Source of the DNA: Enterococcus_G camelliae
Lineage (GTDB): Bacteria; Bacillota; Bacilli; Lactobacillales; Enterococcaceae
DNA: 64,000 nucleotides
Reading direction: 5' to 3'
NCBI RefSeq assembly: GCF_042685105.1
Contig: NZ_JBHUMO010000033.1
Location: 1-64,000, forward strand
Below, in pieces: positions 8,357 through 17,708 of this stretch (position 1 is the stretch's first letter; each line of letters begins with the position of its first letter). The position numbers and the translations under genes are program-made. A model generated the notes under the pieces. The model worked only from the letters and a program-made list of their open reading frames with translations, was not told the origin of the DNA and ran no database searches.

Positions 8357-9304
8357 TTGAAAAAAGGATTGATGATTGTTAACCTTGGGACTCCAGATGA
8401 AGCGAATCCTAAAAAAGTAAGAGAGTTTTTGGCCTATTTTTTAAGTGACAGCCGAGTAATAAAGATGCCAAAACTATTTTGGAAGATGATTTTACATGCA
8501 ATTATTTTAAGAGTTAGACCCAAAAAGTCGGCTGAACTTTATAAAAAAATTTGGACAAAGGATGGCTCACCTTTACTTGAATATACCAAAGCGCAAGCAA
8601 AGTATATTCAGCAACAACTACCAGATGTACAAGTTGAATATGCCATGTCTTATAGTACACCATTCATCAACGATGTCCTGGATTCCTTTATTGAAAATGA
8701 AACGGAATTTTTAACAATCGTACCGTTGTATCCTCAATACTCTGGCACAACGGTCGGTTCAATATTTGATACAGTTGCACAGTATTTCTTAAAAAGTGAT
8801 AAAATTGTCAATTTTACTTTTTTCCGGTCATATTATAGTCATCCGATATATATTAATTACTATGTAAAAAAAATCAAAGCAGCCATCGCAGAGTCGCCAG
8901 TGGATGGGATACTTTTTTCCTATCATGGTATACCTGAACGGTATGAAAAAGATGGAGATAATTATCGAATGGAATGTCAAAAGACGACGGATTTAATTGT
9001 GGAACAATTACCTGAATTGGCTACCTATCTATCATTTCAGTCCAAATTTGGCCCTGGAAAATGGCTTCAACCTGCAACTTCTGATTGTTTGCAGGCTTTG
9101 CCAAGCGAGGGAGTGAAAAGAATTCTAGTCGTTGCGCCTGGTTTTGTTGTTGATTGTTTAGAAACAATTGAAGAATTAGGGGATGAAAATCGTCACTATT
9201 TTCTCAATGCAGGTGGAGTGGAGTACCGTTATTTGGCGCCCTTCAATGCAGACAAAGAATTAGGTGATCTGATTATTGACCTTTATACAAATCCAACCAA
9301 ATAA
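8357..9304 (+). CDS. hemH: Ferrochelatase (HemH/CpfC type)
   Basis: This 315-residue protein inserts Fe2+ into a porphyrin. In Firmicutes the substrate is usually coproporphyrin III (CpfC activity). It begins KKGLMIVNLGTPDEA, a clear family signature, and carries the catalytic His in SYHGIPERY. I chose TTG 8357 because the ribosome binding site GAGGAG (8344-8349) lies 7 bases upstream. The ATG at 8342 overlaps that site and cannot use it. The gene is monocistronic with its own terminator. No other porphyrin-synthesis gene is in the window, so it may act on imported porphyrin. Confidence 0.93.
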   Translation: MKKGLMIVNLGTPDEANPKKVREFLAYFLSDSRVIKMPKLFWKMILHAIILRVRPKKSAELYKKIWTKDGSPLLEYTKAQAKYIQQQLPDVQVEYAMSYSTPFINDVLDSFIENETEFLTIVPLYPQYSGTTVGSIFDTVAQYFLKSDKIVNFTFFRSYYSHPIYINYYVKKIKAAIAESPVDGILFSYHGIPERYEKDGDNYRMECQKTTDLIVEQLPELATYLSFQSKFGPGKWLQPATSDCLQALPSEGVKRILVVAPGFVVDCLETIEELGDENRHYFLNAGGVEYRYLAPFNADKELGDLIIDLYTNPTK

Positions 9305-9316
9305 GCGAAACAATTG

Positions 9317-9349
9317 CTCAGTGATTCCTCGGGAATGGCTGAGTGTTTT
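9317..9349 (+). terminator. Terminator after hemH
   Basis: A two-part stem, CTCAG..ATTCC/GGAAT..CTGAG, with a TCG loop is followed by TGTTTT. Confidence 0.65.
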
Positions 9350-9362
9350 AGACTCTAGAATA

Positions 9363-9405
9363 GTTGATATTGTTACTCGAAATGAATAAGGATATCAACT
9401 TTTTT
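9363..9405 (+). terminator. Second terminator-like hairpin downstream of hemH
   Basis: Perfect 8-bp stem GTTGATAT/ATATCAAC followed by six T. The rest of 9406-9550 shows no gene or site that I can support. Confidence 0.55.
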
Positions 9406-9551
9406 GTGATCGCTGATTGTAAAAGTAAGCTAGAGATTTAAAAAAGTCATTTGTACTGTTCGCAAGTGATACTATCTTAAGTGTATCGAAGTAGAAAATA
9501 GCCAAAAATTCTACTCGAAATTCATGAAAAGAAGAAAGACGAAATTGTTTC

Positions 9552-9594
9552 AAAAAAAAGGACGCTGCAAGAAAAGTTGTGCAGTGTCCTTTTT
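9552..9594. terminator. Bidirectional terminator at the end of glnQ
   Basis: The stem GGACGCTGCA/TGCAGTGTCC (one mismatch) is flanked by A8 on the left and T5 on the right, so it can end transcription from both sides. It sits directly after the minus-strand glnQ. Confidence 0.8.
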
Positions 9595-9600
9595 CTTCAT

Positions 9601-10338
9601 TTAAATATTTAATACTTTGTTTAAGAAATCTTTTGTTCGTTCATTTTGAGGATTTTCAAAGATTTGTTGTGGGGTACCATCTTCTAAGAAATTGCCACCA
9701 TCTATGAACATGACCCGGTTAGCAACTTCTTTTGCAAAGCCCATTTCGTGCGTTACAATGACCATGGTCATGCCTTGTTTGGCTAATTTTTTCATAACAT
9801 TTAAGACGTCACCTACCATTTCTGGATCAAGTGCCGAAGTTGGCTCATCAAACAACATAATATCTGGATTCATGGCCAATGCGCGTGCGATAGCTACCCG
9901 TTGTTTTTGACCACCAGATAAACTTTCGGGGTACATATCTTTTTTTTCGCTTAAACCAACTGTTTCCAGTAGTTTGATTGCACGTTTTTCCGCTTCAGTT
10001 TTGCTCAGTTTTCCTAAATCGGTTGGGGCAAGAGTAATATTCTCTAGAACTGAGAGATGAGGAAACAAATTAAAATGTTGAAACACCATACCAATATGTT
10101 GACGAACAAGGTTAATGTCCGTATTTTTATCTGTTAGATCAGCACCGTCAACGATAATTGCTCCACTTGATGGGTCTTCTAAACGATTCAGGCAACGTAG
10201 AAAGGTGGATTTACCTGAACCAGAAGGGCCGATGATACATACTACTTCCCCTTCATTAATAGAGACATTGATGTCATTGAGAACAGTGTTATCGCCATAC
10301 TGTTTTACTAAGTTTTCAACTAGAATTTTTTCAGCCAT
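9601..10338 (-). CDS. glnQ: Amino acid (glutamine-type) ABC transporter ATPase
   Basis: This 245-residue protein is the cytosolic ATPase of a polar amino acid importer. It has Walker A GPSGSGKST, the Q-loop region, the ABC signature LSGGQKQR and Walker B IMLFDEPTSALDPE. It begins immediately after the stop of glnPH with no gap, so both are co-transcribed and translationally close. Together they form a GlnPQ-type system as known in Lactococcus and Enterococcus. Glutamine or glutamate is the likely substrate by context and similarity, but specificity is not proven by sequence. Confidence 0.93.
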   Translation of the reverse strand: MAEKILVENLVKQYGDNTVLNDINVSINEGEVVCIIGPSGSGKSTFLRCLNRLEDPSSGAIIVDGADLTDKNTDINLVRQHIGMVFQHFNLFPHLSVLENITLAPTDLGKLSKTEAEKRAIKLLETVGLSEKKDMYPESLSGGQKQRVAIARALAMNPDIMLFDEPTSALDPEMVGDVLNVMKKLAKQGMTMVIVTHEMGFAKEVANRVMFIDGGNFLEDGTPQQIFENPQNERTKDFLNKVLNI

Positions 10339-12513
10339 TTAGTTCACCTTCTTTTCTAAAACTTTTGCTAGTCGGGTTAAAGCGGTAATAACAATCAGAT
10401 ACATAACCGCAATAATAAAGTAGACATACGTACTTTGCAATGTGCTGGCAACAATAATTTTTCCAGTTTGCAAAAGTTCTACCACTCCGATAACAGAAAT
10501 AATCGTTGTGTCTTTTAATGAGATGACAAATTGATTGACAAAAGATGGAATCATAATTTTTACAGCTTGAGGTAAAATAATTTTTTGCATTGTCCGACCA
10601 TAAGAGAGACCTAAACTCCGTGAAGCCTCCATTTGACCAATAGGGACAGCGTTGATTCCACCTCGAACAATTTCAGCTATATAGGCACTGGCGTTTAAGG
10701 TCAATGTAATAATACCAGCGGCAAAATCAGGAATCGTAATACCAGTCGCGCCTGATAACCCAAAGAAAATGAAGAAGGCAAGTACCATCATCGGTATTCC
10801 TCGAATAATATCAACATAGATTGAAGCAACCACCCTTAGTGCTTTAACAGGTGCAACACTCATTAATCCGAAAATCACCCCGACAACTAATGCAAGAGCG
10901 AAGGACACCAACGCAAGAATCATGGTTTTTCCTAAGCCAGTTAAGAGTTGTTTGTAATTGTTTTTCAGAATGCCCCACATAGTAGAATTATCTGCTTTTT
11001 CCGTTTTTTCTTCGGAAGACTCACTACCTTCAGAAATATAAGAGTTAACAATCTTATCATATTCACCGGTACGTTTCATTTCAGCCAAGGCTTCATTAAA
11101 CATTTCAATTAGTTCTGGATTTTGCCCTTTCTTTACAGCAAAGCCATATTCACCACCAGTTTCTTTCGCAATAGGTGTTGCAAGTTCTTGACCTTGAGAA
11201 ATAGCATAGCCAATGACAGGATAGTCATCCATAATGGCATCAACGGCGCCAACTTTTACCGCTTCATACAATTGATCTGCTGCATCATAATTTTTGATCT
11301 TGTATCCATACTTGTCTTGATTTTCTTTTAGAAAATCGGCGCTCTCCGTTCCAACTTTTGCCCCAACCTTTTTTCCTTTCAAATCTTTATAAGTTTTAAT
11401 AGTTGCATTGTCCTTTTTCACAGCAATTTGAATGCCGCTTTGGAAATAAGCATTTGAGAAATCAAAGGACTTTTTCCGTTCGTCGGTCATGGTCATACCA
11501 GCGATCATACCATCGGCTTGATTTCCCTCCACTGCTTGCACTGCCGCTGAGAAACCGATGTATTTTATTTGAATAGTAAAACCTTGTAGTTCGGCAGCTC
11601 GCTTCATCAGATCAACGTCAATTCCAACATATTCGTTGGCTGAATTTTGAAATTCAAACGGCGCAAATGCCGAATCACTTGCAATAACATAGGTAGCTTT
11701 TTTAGGTGTAATCTTTTTCATTTCCTCGCTGTTGGTTGAATTCTTATCATCGGTGTTTGAGGTAATGTAATTTGCAACAATTTGATCATACTCACCCGAT
11801 GCTTTTAACTTTTTTAAACCATCGTTGAATTGTTTTAATAATTCGCTATTTTTCCCCTTTTTTACAGCAAAGCCATACGAGTTTCCTTTTTCAGGTTCAC
11901 CGACTAATTTTAAGTTTTGCCCTTTGGTGATTGCATAGCCTAAGACAGGATAGTCGTCAAAAATTGCTTGGACGGTTCCGTTGTCACTCGCACCGTATAA
12001 ACCTGTTGCGTCATCATATGTCTTGACGGAAAATCCATATTTATCTTTGTTTGCTTCAAGAAATGTGGCACTTTCCGTTCCAACTTTTGCCCCAACCGTT
12101 TTGCCCTTTAAATCATTATAAGATTGAATGCTTGACTCGTCTTTTTTAACGGCCATTTGGATGCCACTATCGAAATAGGGATCTGAAAAATCAAAACTTT
12201 TTTTGCGTTCGTCCGTAATACTCATGCCGGCAATCATACCATCTAATTGACCTGACTGAACACCTTGAATGGAACTGTCAAATCCCAAAGGACGGATATT
12301 GACTTTGAATCCTTGCTCTTTGGCAATTGCATTTAGTAAATCAATATCAATTCCAACATACTTTTTCGCGTCATTTTGAAATTCAAAAGGAGCAAATGTA
12401 ACATCAGTTCCTATTTGATAGGTCTTTTCCTCGGCTGAGACGGTTTTTGTAGAAACTAAAAAAAGCGTCGTCATGATAGAAAAGAGTGTTAAGAAAAATA
12501 ACCTTTTTTTCAT
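10339..12513 (-). CDS. glnP: ABC transporter substrate-binding/permease fusion, tandem binding domains
   Basis: This 724-residue protein fuses a signal peptide (about residues 1-27, hydrophobic, ending VSAEEK), two consecutive family-3 substrate-binding domains (about 30-255 and 270-500) and a permease domain (about 515-724). Both binding domains repeat the pattern TFAPFEFQNDAKKYVGID or close variants, followed by GMIAGM and AKVGTES. The permease has several membrane segments and the EAA-like loop EASRSLGLSYGRTMQKIILP. This is the GlnP architecture of lactic acid bacteria, where the two domains differ in affinity for glutamine, glutamate and asparagine. It is sometimes called glnPH. The ATPase is glnQ, directly downstream. 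Confidence 0.92.
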   Translation of the reverse strand: MKKRLFFLTLFSIMTTLFLVSTKTVSAEEKTYQIGTDVTFAPFEFQNDAKKYVGIDIDLLNAIAKEQGFKVNIRPLGFDSSIQGVQSGQLDGMIAGMSITDERKKSFDFSDPYFDSGIQMAVKKDESSIQSYNDLKGKTVGAKVGTESATFLEANKDKYGFSVKTYDDATGLYGASDNGTVQAIFDDYPVLGYAITKGQNLKLVGEPEKGNSYGFAVKKGKNSELLKQFNDGLKKLKASGEYDQIVANYITSNTDDKNSTNSEEMKKITPKKATYVIASDSAFAPFEFQNSANEYVGIDVDLMKRAAELQGFTIQIKYIGFSAAVQAVEGNQADGMIAGMTMTDERKKSFDFSNAYFQSGIQIAVKKDNATIKTYKDLKGKKVGAKVGTESADFLKENQDKYGYKIKNYDAADQLYEAVKVGAVDAIMDDYPVIGYAISQGQELATPIAKETGGEYGFAVKKGQNPELIEMFNEALAEMKRTGEYDKIVNSYISEGSESSEEKTEKADNSTMWGILKNNYKQLLTGLGKTMILALVSFALALVVGVIFGLMSVAPVKALRVVASIYVDIIRGIPMMVLAFFIFFGLSGATGITIPDFAAGIITLTLNASAYIAEIVRGGINAVPIGQMEASRSLGLSYGRTMQKIILPQAVKIMIPSFVNQFVISLKDTTIISVIGVVELLQTGKIIVASTLQSTYVYFIIAVMYLIVITALTRLAKVLEKKVN

Positions 12514-12536
12514 TAAATAATTCCCCCTTATTTTCT

Positions 12537-12605
12537 TAAAAACATCAAAAAAATGTAAATGTTTTTAATAGATGGTTAATTATAACAAGAAGTGAAAGAT
12601 TTTCA
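12537..12605 (-). promoter_or_regulatory. Candidate promoter and inverted repeat upstream of glnP
   Basis: On the minus strand a -10 box TATAAT lies at 12579-12584 and a weak -35 TTGAAA at 12600-12605, with a short spacer of 15. Between the -10 and the gene, AAAAACAT and ATGTTTTT form an inverted repeat (12537-12567) that could be a regulator site or leader hairpin. Confidence 0.4.
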
Positions 12606-12698
12606 AAATATTTTCTGACATACCATGTAAGGAAAAGTGACAAAATAAAGTTGGTTGGTGAATGCTAGTTCTTGTTAAAAAATCATTCGGAAAAATAG

Positions 12699-12712
12699 CG
12701 AAACTATGTTCG
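12699..12712 (+). promoter_or_regulatory. LexA/DinR-like SOS box upstream of uvrB
   Basis: CGAAACTATGTTCG differs at one position from the Gram-positive SOS box CGAAC-N4-GTTCG. It lies just ahead of TATGGTACACT, a likely -10 region for uvrB. DNA-damage control of uvrB-uvrA is well known in Firmicutes. Confidence 0.7.
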
Positions 12713-12759
12713 CTATGGTACACTAGGTGCATGCAGTGATAGAAAGAGGAGCGTTGTTT

Positions 12760-14754
12760 ATGATCGATCGAATCACAACCAATCAATTTAAATTAGTATC
12801 CGTTTATCAGCCTTCCGGAGATCAACCAGAGGCAATTAAGCAACTGGTAAATAATATTAAGGCTGGCAAGAAAGAGCAAATTCTTCTGGGTGCAACTGGT
12901 ACTGGAAAGACGTATACGATTTCGAATGTGATTCAACAGACAAATAAGCCAACCTTGATACTGGCACACAATAAAACATTAGCAGGCCAGTTGTATGGGG
13001 AATTTAAAGAGTTTTTCCCGGATAATGTGGTGGAATACTTTGTAAGTTATTACGATTACTATCAACCTGAAGCCTATGTACCCTCAAGTGATACCTATAT
13101 TGAGAAAGATGCTAGCATAAATGATGAAATAGACAAATTACGGCATTCTGCTACTAGTTCATTATTAGAACGAAACGATGTGGTGGTTGTAGCGTCTGTT
13201 TCTTGTATCTTCGGTTTGGGATCACCTTTTGAGTATCAAAAACAAGTTGTCTCGATTCGTGAAGGAATGGAAATTTCACGAGATGAGTTGTTACGGCGCT
13301 TAATTGATATTCAGTTTGAACGAAACGATATCGACTTTCAACGAGGACGATTTCGGGTACGCGGTGATGTCGTTGAAATATTTCCTGCTTCAAGAGATGA
13401 ACGAGCGTTACGTGTTGAATTTTTTGGTGATGAAGTTGATCGGATTCGGGAAGTGGATGCATTAACTGGCGAAGTTTTTAACGATACAGAGCATGTCTCA
13501 ATCTTCCCGGCCACTCACTTCGTAACCGATGAGAATCACATGGAAACGGCTATCAAGCAAATTCAAGAGGAGCTGGCGTTGCGCTTAGCATTTCTTCGAG
13601 AACACGATCAGTTACTTGAAGCGCAACGGTTGGAACAGCGAACCAATTACGATATCGAGATGCTTAGAGAAATGGGGTATACTTCAGGGATTGAAAACTA
13701 TTCTCGTCATATGGATGGACGCAAGGAAGGTGAACCCCCATATACGCTTCTGGATTTTTTTCCAAAGGATTACTTGATGGTCATCGATGAATCACACGTG
13801 ACGATGCCTCAAATCAGAGGCATGTATAACGGAGACCGTGCGCGCAAACAAATGCTAATTGATTATGGCTTTCGCTTACCGTCTGCTTTAGACAATCGGC
13901 CCCTTCGAATTGAAGAGTTTGAAGAGCACATTCATCAAATTATCTATGTTTCAGCGACTCCTGGTCCTTACGAATACGAACATACCGATACGGTCATCCA
14001 ACAAATTATTCGACCAACTGGCTTGTTAGATCCAGAAATAGAAGTTCGACCAATCATGGGACAGATTGATGACCTTGTTGGAGAAATTAACGAACGAGTT
14101 GAAAAAAATGAGCGGGTCTTTGTCACAACATTGACGAAAAAAATGTCTGAGGATTTGACAGATTACTTAAAAGAATTAGGAATCAAGGTAAAATACCTAC
14201 ACAGTGACATCAAAACATTAGAACGAACAGAAATTATTCGCGATTTACGTCTAGGGGAATTTGATGTTCTTGTCGGCATTAATTTGTTACGTGAGGGATT
14301 AGATGTTCCTGAAGTTTCATTGGTAGCAATTCTTGATGCCGATAAAGAAGGCTTTTTAAGGAGTGAACGTTCGCTGATCCAAACCATTGGTCGAGCCGCT
14401 CGAAATGCATCAGGGAAAGTTATTATGTACGCCGACAAAATGACCGATTCGATGGCCTTAGCCATTGAGGAAACGGCCCGTAGACGTAGGATTCAGGAAG
14501 CATATAACCGGGAACATGGCATCACACCGGTGACCATTAAGAAAGAAATCCGCGATTTGATTCGTATTTCTAAAGTAGCAGAAGAAGTGCCAGCCTACAA
14601 TACGGCGAAATTGAGTGACTTAACGAAGAAAGAAAAACGTGAATTAATTGTAAAATTAGAAGCAGAAATGCGAGAAGAAGCCAAAGCGTTACATTTTGAA
14701 ACGGCGGCTACATTAAGAGATACCATCTTAGAATTAAAAGCTGAATTAAGTTAG
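12760..14754 (+). CDS. uvrB: Excinuclease ABC subunit B
   Basis: UvrB (664 residues) is the damage-verifying helicase-like subunit of nucleotide excision repair. It has Walker A GATGTGKT at residues 44-51, the beta-hairpin region around YYDYYQPEAYVP, the DESH box in VIDESHVTMPQ, helicase motifs including QTIGRAARN and a C-terminal UVR domain rich in Glu and Lys. ATG 12760 is chosen because AAAGAGGAG lies 8 bases before it. An in-frame ATG at 12727 would add a non-family extension. The stop TAG overlaps the ribosome binding site of uvrA. Confidence 0.97.
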   Translation: MIDRITTNQFKLVSVYQPSGDQPEAIKQLVNNIKAGKKEQILLGATGTGKTYTISNVIQQTNKPTLILAHNKTLAGQLYGEFKEFFPDNVVEYFVSYYDYYQPEAYVPSSDTYIEKDASINDEIDKLRHSATSSLLERNDVVVVASVSCIFGLGSPFEYQKQVVSIREGMEISRDELLRRLIDIQFERNDIDFQRGRFRVRGDVVEIFPASRDERALRVEFFGDEVDRIREVDALTGEVFNDTEHVSIFPATHFVTDENHMETAIKQIQEELALRLAFLREHDQLLEAQRLEQRTNYDIEMLREMGYTSGIENYSRHMDGRKEGEPPYTLLDFFPKDYLMVIDESHVTMPQIRGMYNGDRARKQMLIDYGFRLPSALDNRPLRIEEFEEHIHQIIYVSATPGPYEYEHTDTVIQQIIRPTGLLDPEIEVRPIMGQIDDLVGEINERVEKNERVFVTTLTKKMSEDLTDYLKELGIKVKYLHSDIKTLERTEIIRDLRLGEFDVLVGINLLREGLDVPEVSLVAILDADKEGFLRSERSLIQTIGRAARNASGKVIMYADKMTDSMALAIEETARRRRIQEAYNREHGITPVTIKKEIRDLIRISKVAEEVPAYNTAKLSDLTKKEKRELIVKLEAEMREEAKALHFETAATLRDTILELKAELS

Positions 14755-14764
14755 GAGGACCCCG

Positions 14765-17590
14765 TTGGTGGCTAACGATAAAATAGTGATACACGGTGCA
14801 CGAGCGCATAATTTAAAAAATATCGATGTGACAATTCCACGAGACAAATTAGTGGTTATTACGGGATTATCCGGTTCGGGAAAGAGTTCGTTAGCGTTTG
14901 ATACGTTGTATGCTGAGGGCCAAAGAAGGTATGTTGAGAGTCTTTCGGCTTATGCTCGGCAATTTTTGGGGCAAATGGACAAACCAGATGTAGATAGTAT
15001 TGATGGTTTGAGTCCAGCCATTTCAATCGATCAAAAAACGACAAGCAAAAATCCTCGTTCAACAGTTGGAACAGTCACTGAAATTAATGATTATTTAAGA
15101 CTGATGTTTGCCCGCATTGGCCATCCTATTTGTCCAAATGATCATGTTGAAATAACCAGTCAATCTGTCGAACAGATGGTGGATGAAGTATTGGCTTTAC
15201 CCGAAAAAACGCGAATTCAAGTAATGTCTCCAGTCATTCATGAAAAAAAGGGGCAACACAAAAAAGTATTTGAACGAATTCAACGCGAAGGATATGTTCG
15301 AGTGCGAGTGGATGGAGAAACCTTTGATATTTCAGAAATTCCTGATTTAGAGAAAAATAAGAAACATTCAATTGAAATTGTCATTGACCGCTTAGTTGTC
15401 AAGGATGGGATACGTTCAAGACTATTTGATTCATTTGAGGCCGCTTTGCGATTATCTGAAGGGTATGCGATTGTTGATGTGATTGGCGAAAAGGAATTAT
15501 TATTCAGTGAACATTATTCTTGTCCTTATTGTGGCTTTACAGTAGGGGAACTTGAGCCAAGATTATTTTCATTTAATGCGCCATTTGGTGCTTGTCCGGA
15601 TTGTGATGGGTTAGGAATGAAATTAGAAGTTGATTTGGATTTAGTAATCCCTGATTTTTCAAAAACATTGAATGAAGGGGCAATTATACCTTGGAATCCG
15701 ATTAGCTCTCAATATTATCCTCAAATGTTAGAACAAGCATGCCAAAGCTTTTCCATTGATATGAATACACCGTTTCAAGAGCTACCGCAAGCACAGCAAG
15801 ATATTATTTTATATGGTTCAGGTGAAAAACCGTTTCATTTCCATTATCAAAATGATTTTGGCGGCATACGTGATGTAGATGTTCCTTTTGAAGGTGTTGT
15901 GACGAATATCGCAAGAAGATATCAGGAAACTTCAAGTGATTACACGCGTGAGCAAATGAAGCTTTATATGACGGAATTGACTTGCCAAACCTGTCATGGC
16001 TATCGCTTAAATGAACAAGCCCTTTGTGTCAAAGTAGGGGGCATTCACATTGGTCAATTGAGTGAAAAACCAATCAACGATACGCTAAATTTTATTGAAC
16101 AGTTACAATTGTCTGAACAAGAACAAACGATTGCCAAACCAATTATGAAAGAAGTTCTTGACCGGTTAAGCTTTTTGCGAAATGTTGGCTTGGATTATCT
16201 AACCCTTAGTCGTTCTTCAGGTACTTTGTCAGGTGGCGAGGCTCAACGTATTCGACTAGCAACGCAAATCGGATCCAATCTGTCTGGTGTTTTATACATT
16301 TTAGATGAACCGTCCATTGGGTTGCATCAAAGAGACAATGATCGATTGCTCCATTCACTAAGAGAAATGCGTGATTTGGGCAATACACTAATTGTTGTTG
16401 AACATGATGAGGACACGATGAGAGCGGCTGATTATTTGATTGATATTGGTCCGGGTGCGGGTGCCATGGGTGGAGAAGTAGTTGCTGCAGGAACACCTGA
16501 AGAAGTAGAAAAAAATCCCAATTCTTTAACAGGTCAATATTTATCGGGCAAGCGAAAGATTCCTGTTCCAACTGAACGTAGAAAAGGAAACGGGAAAAAA
16601 GTAACGATTTACGGTGCGGCTGAGAATAATTTAAAAGAAATTGATGTCGCAATTCCATTGGGAGAATTAGTAGTTGTTACAGGTGTTTCTGGATCAGGAA
16701 AATCAACACTGGTCAATCAAATTCTTAAGAAAACTTTGGCACAAAAAATTAATCGGAATAGTGCAAAACCAGGTAAGTATAAACGAATTACTGGATATGA
16801 AGAAATTGAAAAAATTATTGATATTGACCAAAGTCCGATTGGAAGAACACCACGAAGCAATCCAGCCACCTATACAAGCGTTTTTGATGACATCCGTGAC
16901 TTATTCGCACAAACAAATGAAGCAAAGGTTCGGGGATACAAAAAAGGCCGCTTTAGTTTTAATGTAAAAGGTGGACGTTGTGAAGCTTGTCGAGGAGACG
17001 GCATTATTAAAATTGAAATGCATTTCTTGCCAGATGTGTATGTTCCTTGTGAAGTATGTCAAGGTAAGAGATACAATTCTGAAACGTTAGAAGTTCATTA
17101 TAAAGGGAAAAATATAGCTGATATTCTTGCTATGACTGTGGAAGATGCGGTGGCGTTTTTCCAACATATTCCAAAAATTCATCGGAAATTACAAACGATT
17201 GTGGATGTTGGTTTAGGTTATGTCACACTTGGACAACCAGCTACCACTTTATCAGGTGGCGAAGCTCAACGAATGAAATTAGCCAGTGAGTTGCACCGAA
17301 TCTCTACAGGAAAGAGCTTTTATATTTTAGATGAGCCAACCACTGGATTGCATAGTGAAGATATTGCTAGATTAATTACGGTTCTGCAACGGTTAGTAGA
17401 TGCTGGAAATACCGTGTTAATCATTGAACACAATTTAGATGTGATTAAAACGGCCGACTATCTAATTGATTTGGGTCCTGAAGGTGGCGCTGGAGGAGGA
17501 ACAATCATCGGGACAGGTACACCTGAACAACTAGCCGAAAACGATAGAAGCTACACAGGCTATTATTTAAAAAATGTGTTAAATCAATAA
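14765..17590 (+). CDS. uvrA: Excinuclease ABC subunit A
   Basis: UvrA (941 residues) is the damage-recognition ATPase of nucleotide excision repair. It has two ABC modules with Walker A GLSGSGKSS and GVSGSGKST and signatures LSGGEAQRIRLA and LSGGEAQRMKLA, plus the zinc-binding cysteine sets CPYC...CPDC and CEAC...CEVC. AGGAGG (14753-14758) overlaps the uvrB stop. TTG 14765 is 6 bases and GTG 14768 is 9 bases from it, so the first residue is ambiguous by one codon. Confidence 0.97.
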   Translation: MVANDKIVIHGARAHNLKNIDVTIPRDKLVVITGLSGSGKSSLAFDTLYAEGQRRYVESLSAYARQFLGQMDKPDVDSIDGLSPAISIDQKTTSKNPRSTVGTVTEINDYLRLMFARIGHPICPNDHVEITSQSVEQMVDEVLALPEKTRIQVMSPVIHEKKGQHKKVFERIQREGYVRVRVDGETFDISEIPDLEKNKKHSIEIVIDRLVVKDGIRSRLFDSFEAALRLSEGYAIVDVIGEKELLFSEHYSCPYCGFTVGELEPRLFSFNAPFGACPDCDGLGMKLEVDLDLVIPDFSKTLNEGAIIPWNPISSQYYPQMLEQACQSFSIDMNTPFQELPQAQQDIILYGSGEKPFHFHYQNDFGGIRDVDVPFEGVVTNIARRYQETSSDYTREQMKLYMTELTCQTCHGYRLNEQALCVKVGGIHIGQLSEKPINDTLNFIEQLQLSEQEQTIAKPIMKEVLDRLSFLRNVGLDYLTLSRSSGTLSGGEAQRIRLATQIGSNLSGVLYILDEPSIGLHQRDNDRLLHSLREMRDLGNTLIVVEHDEDTMRAADYLIDIGPGAGAMGGEVVAAGTPEEVEKNPNSLTGQYLSGKRKIPVPTERRKGNGKKVTIYGAAENNLKEIDVAIPLGELVVVTGVSGSGKSTLVNQILKKTLAQKINRNSAKPGKYKRITGYEEIEKIIDIDQSPIGRTPRSNPATYTSVFDDIRDLFAQTNEAKVRGYKKGRFSFNVKGGRCEACRGDGIIKIEMHFLPDVYVPCEVCQGKRYNSETLEVHYKGKNIADILAMTVEDAVAFFQHIPKIHRKLQTIVDVGLGYVTLGQPATTLSGGEAQRMKLASELHRISTGKSFYILDEPTTGLHSEDIARLITVLQRLVDAGNTVLIIEHNLDVIKTADYLIDLGPEGGAGGGTIIGTGTPEQLAENDRSYTGYYLKNVLNQ

Positions 17591-17596
17591 AACAAT

Positions 17597-17634
17597 ACGA
17601 ATTTCCTATCTATAGCCGGGAAATTCGTTTTTTT
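17597..17634 (+). terminator. Terminator after uvrA
   Basis: Stem ACGAATTTCC/GGAAATTCGT (10 bp) with a 12-base loop and seven T. Confidence 0.85.
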
Positions 17635-17665
17635 ATGGAAAAAAATAGCAATGATACGCCCGGAA

Positions 17666-17674
17666 TGATATAAT
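17666..17674 (+). promoter_or_regulatory. Extended -10 promoter of rapZ-yvcK-whiA
   Basis: TGATATAAT is a TGn-extended consensus -10 box. A second TATAAT overlaps at 17677-17682. No good -35 box is visible, which is common for extended -10 promoters. Confidence 0.55.
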
Positions 17675-17708
17675 GGTATAATTGAACAAAAGAAGGGAGA
17701 GAAACATA

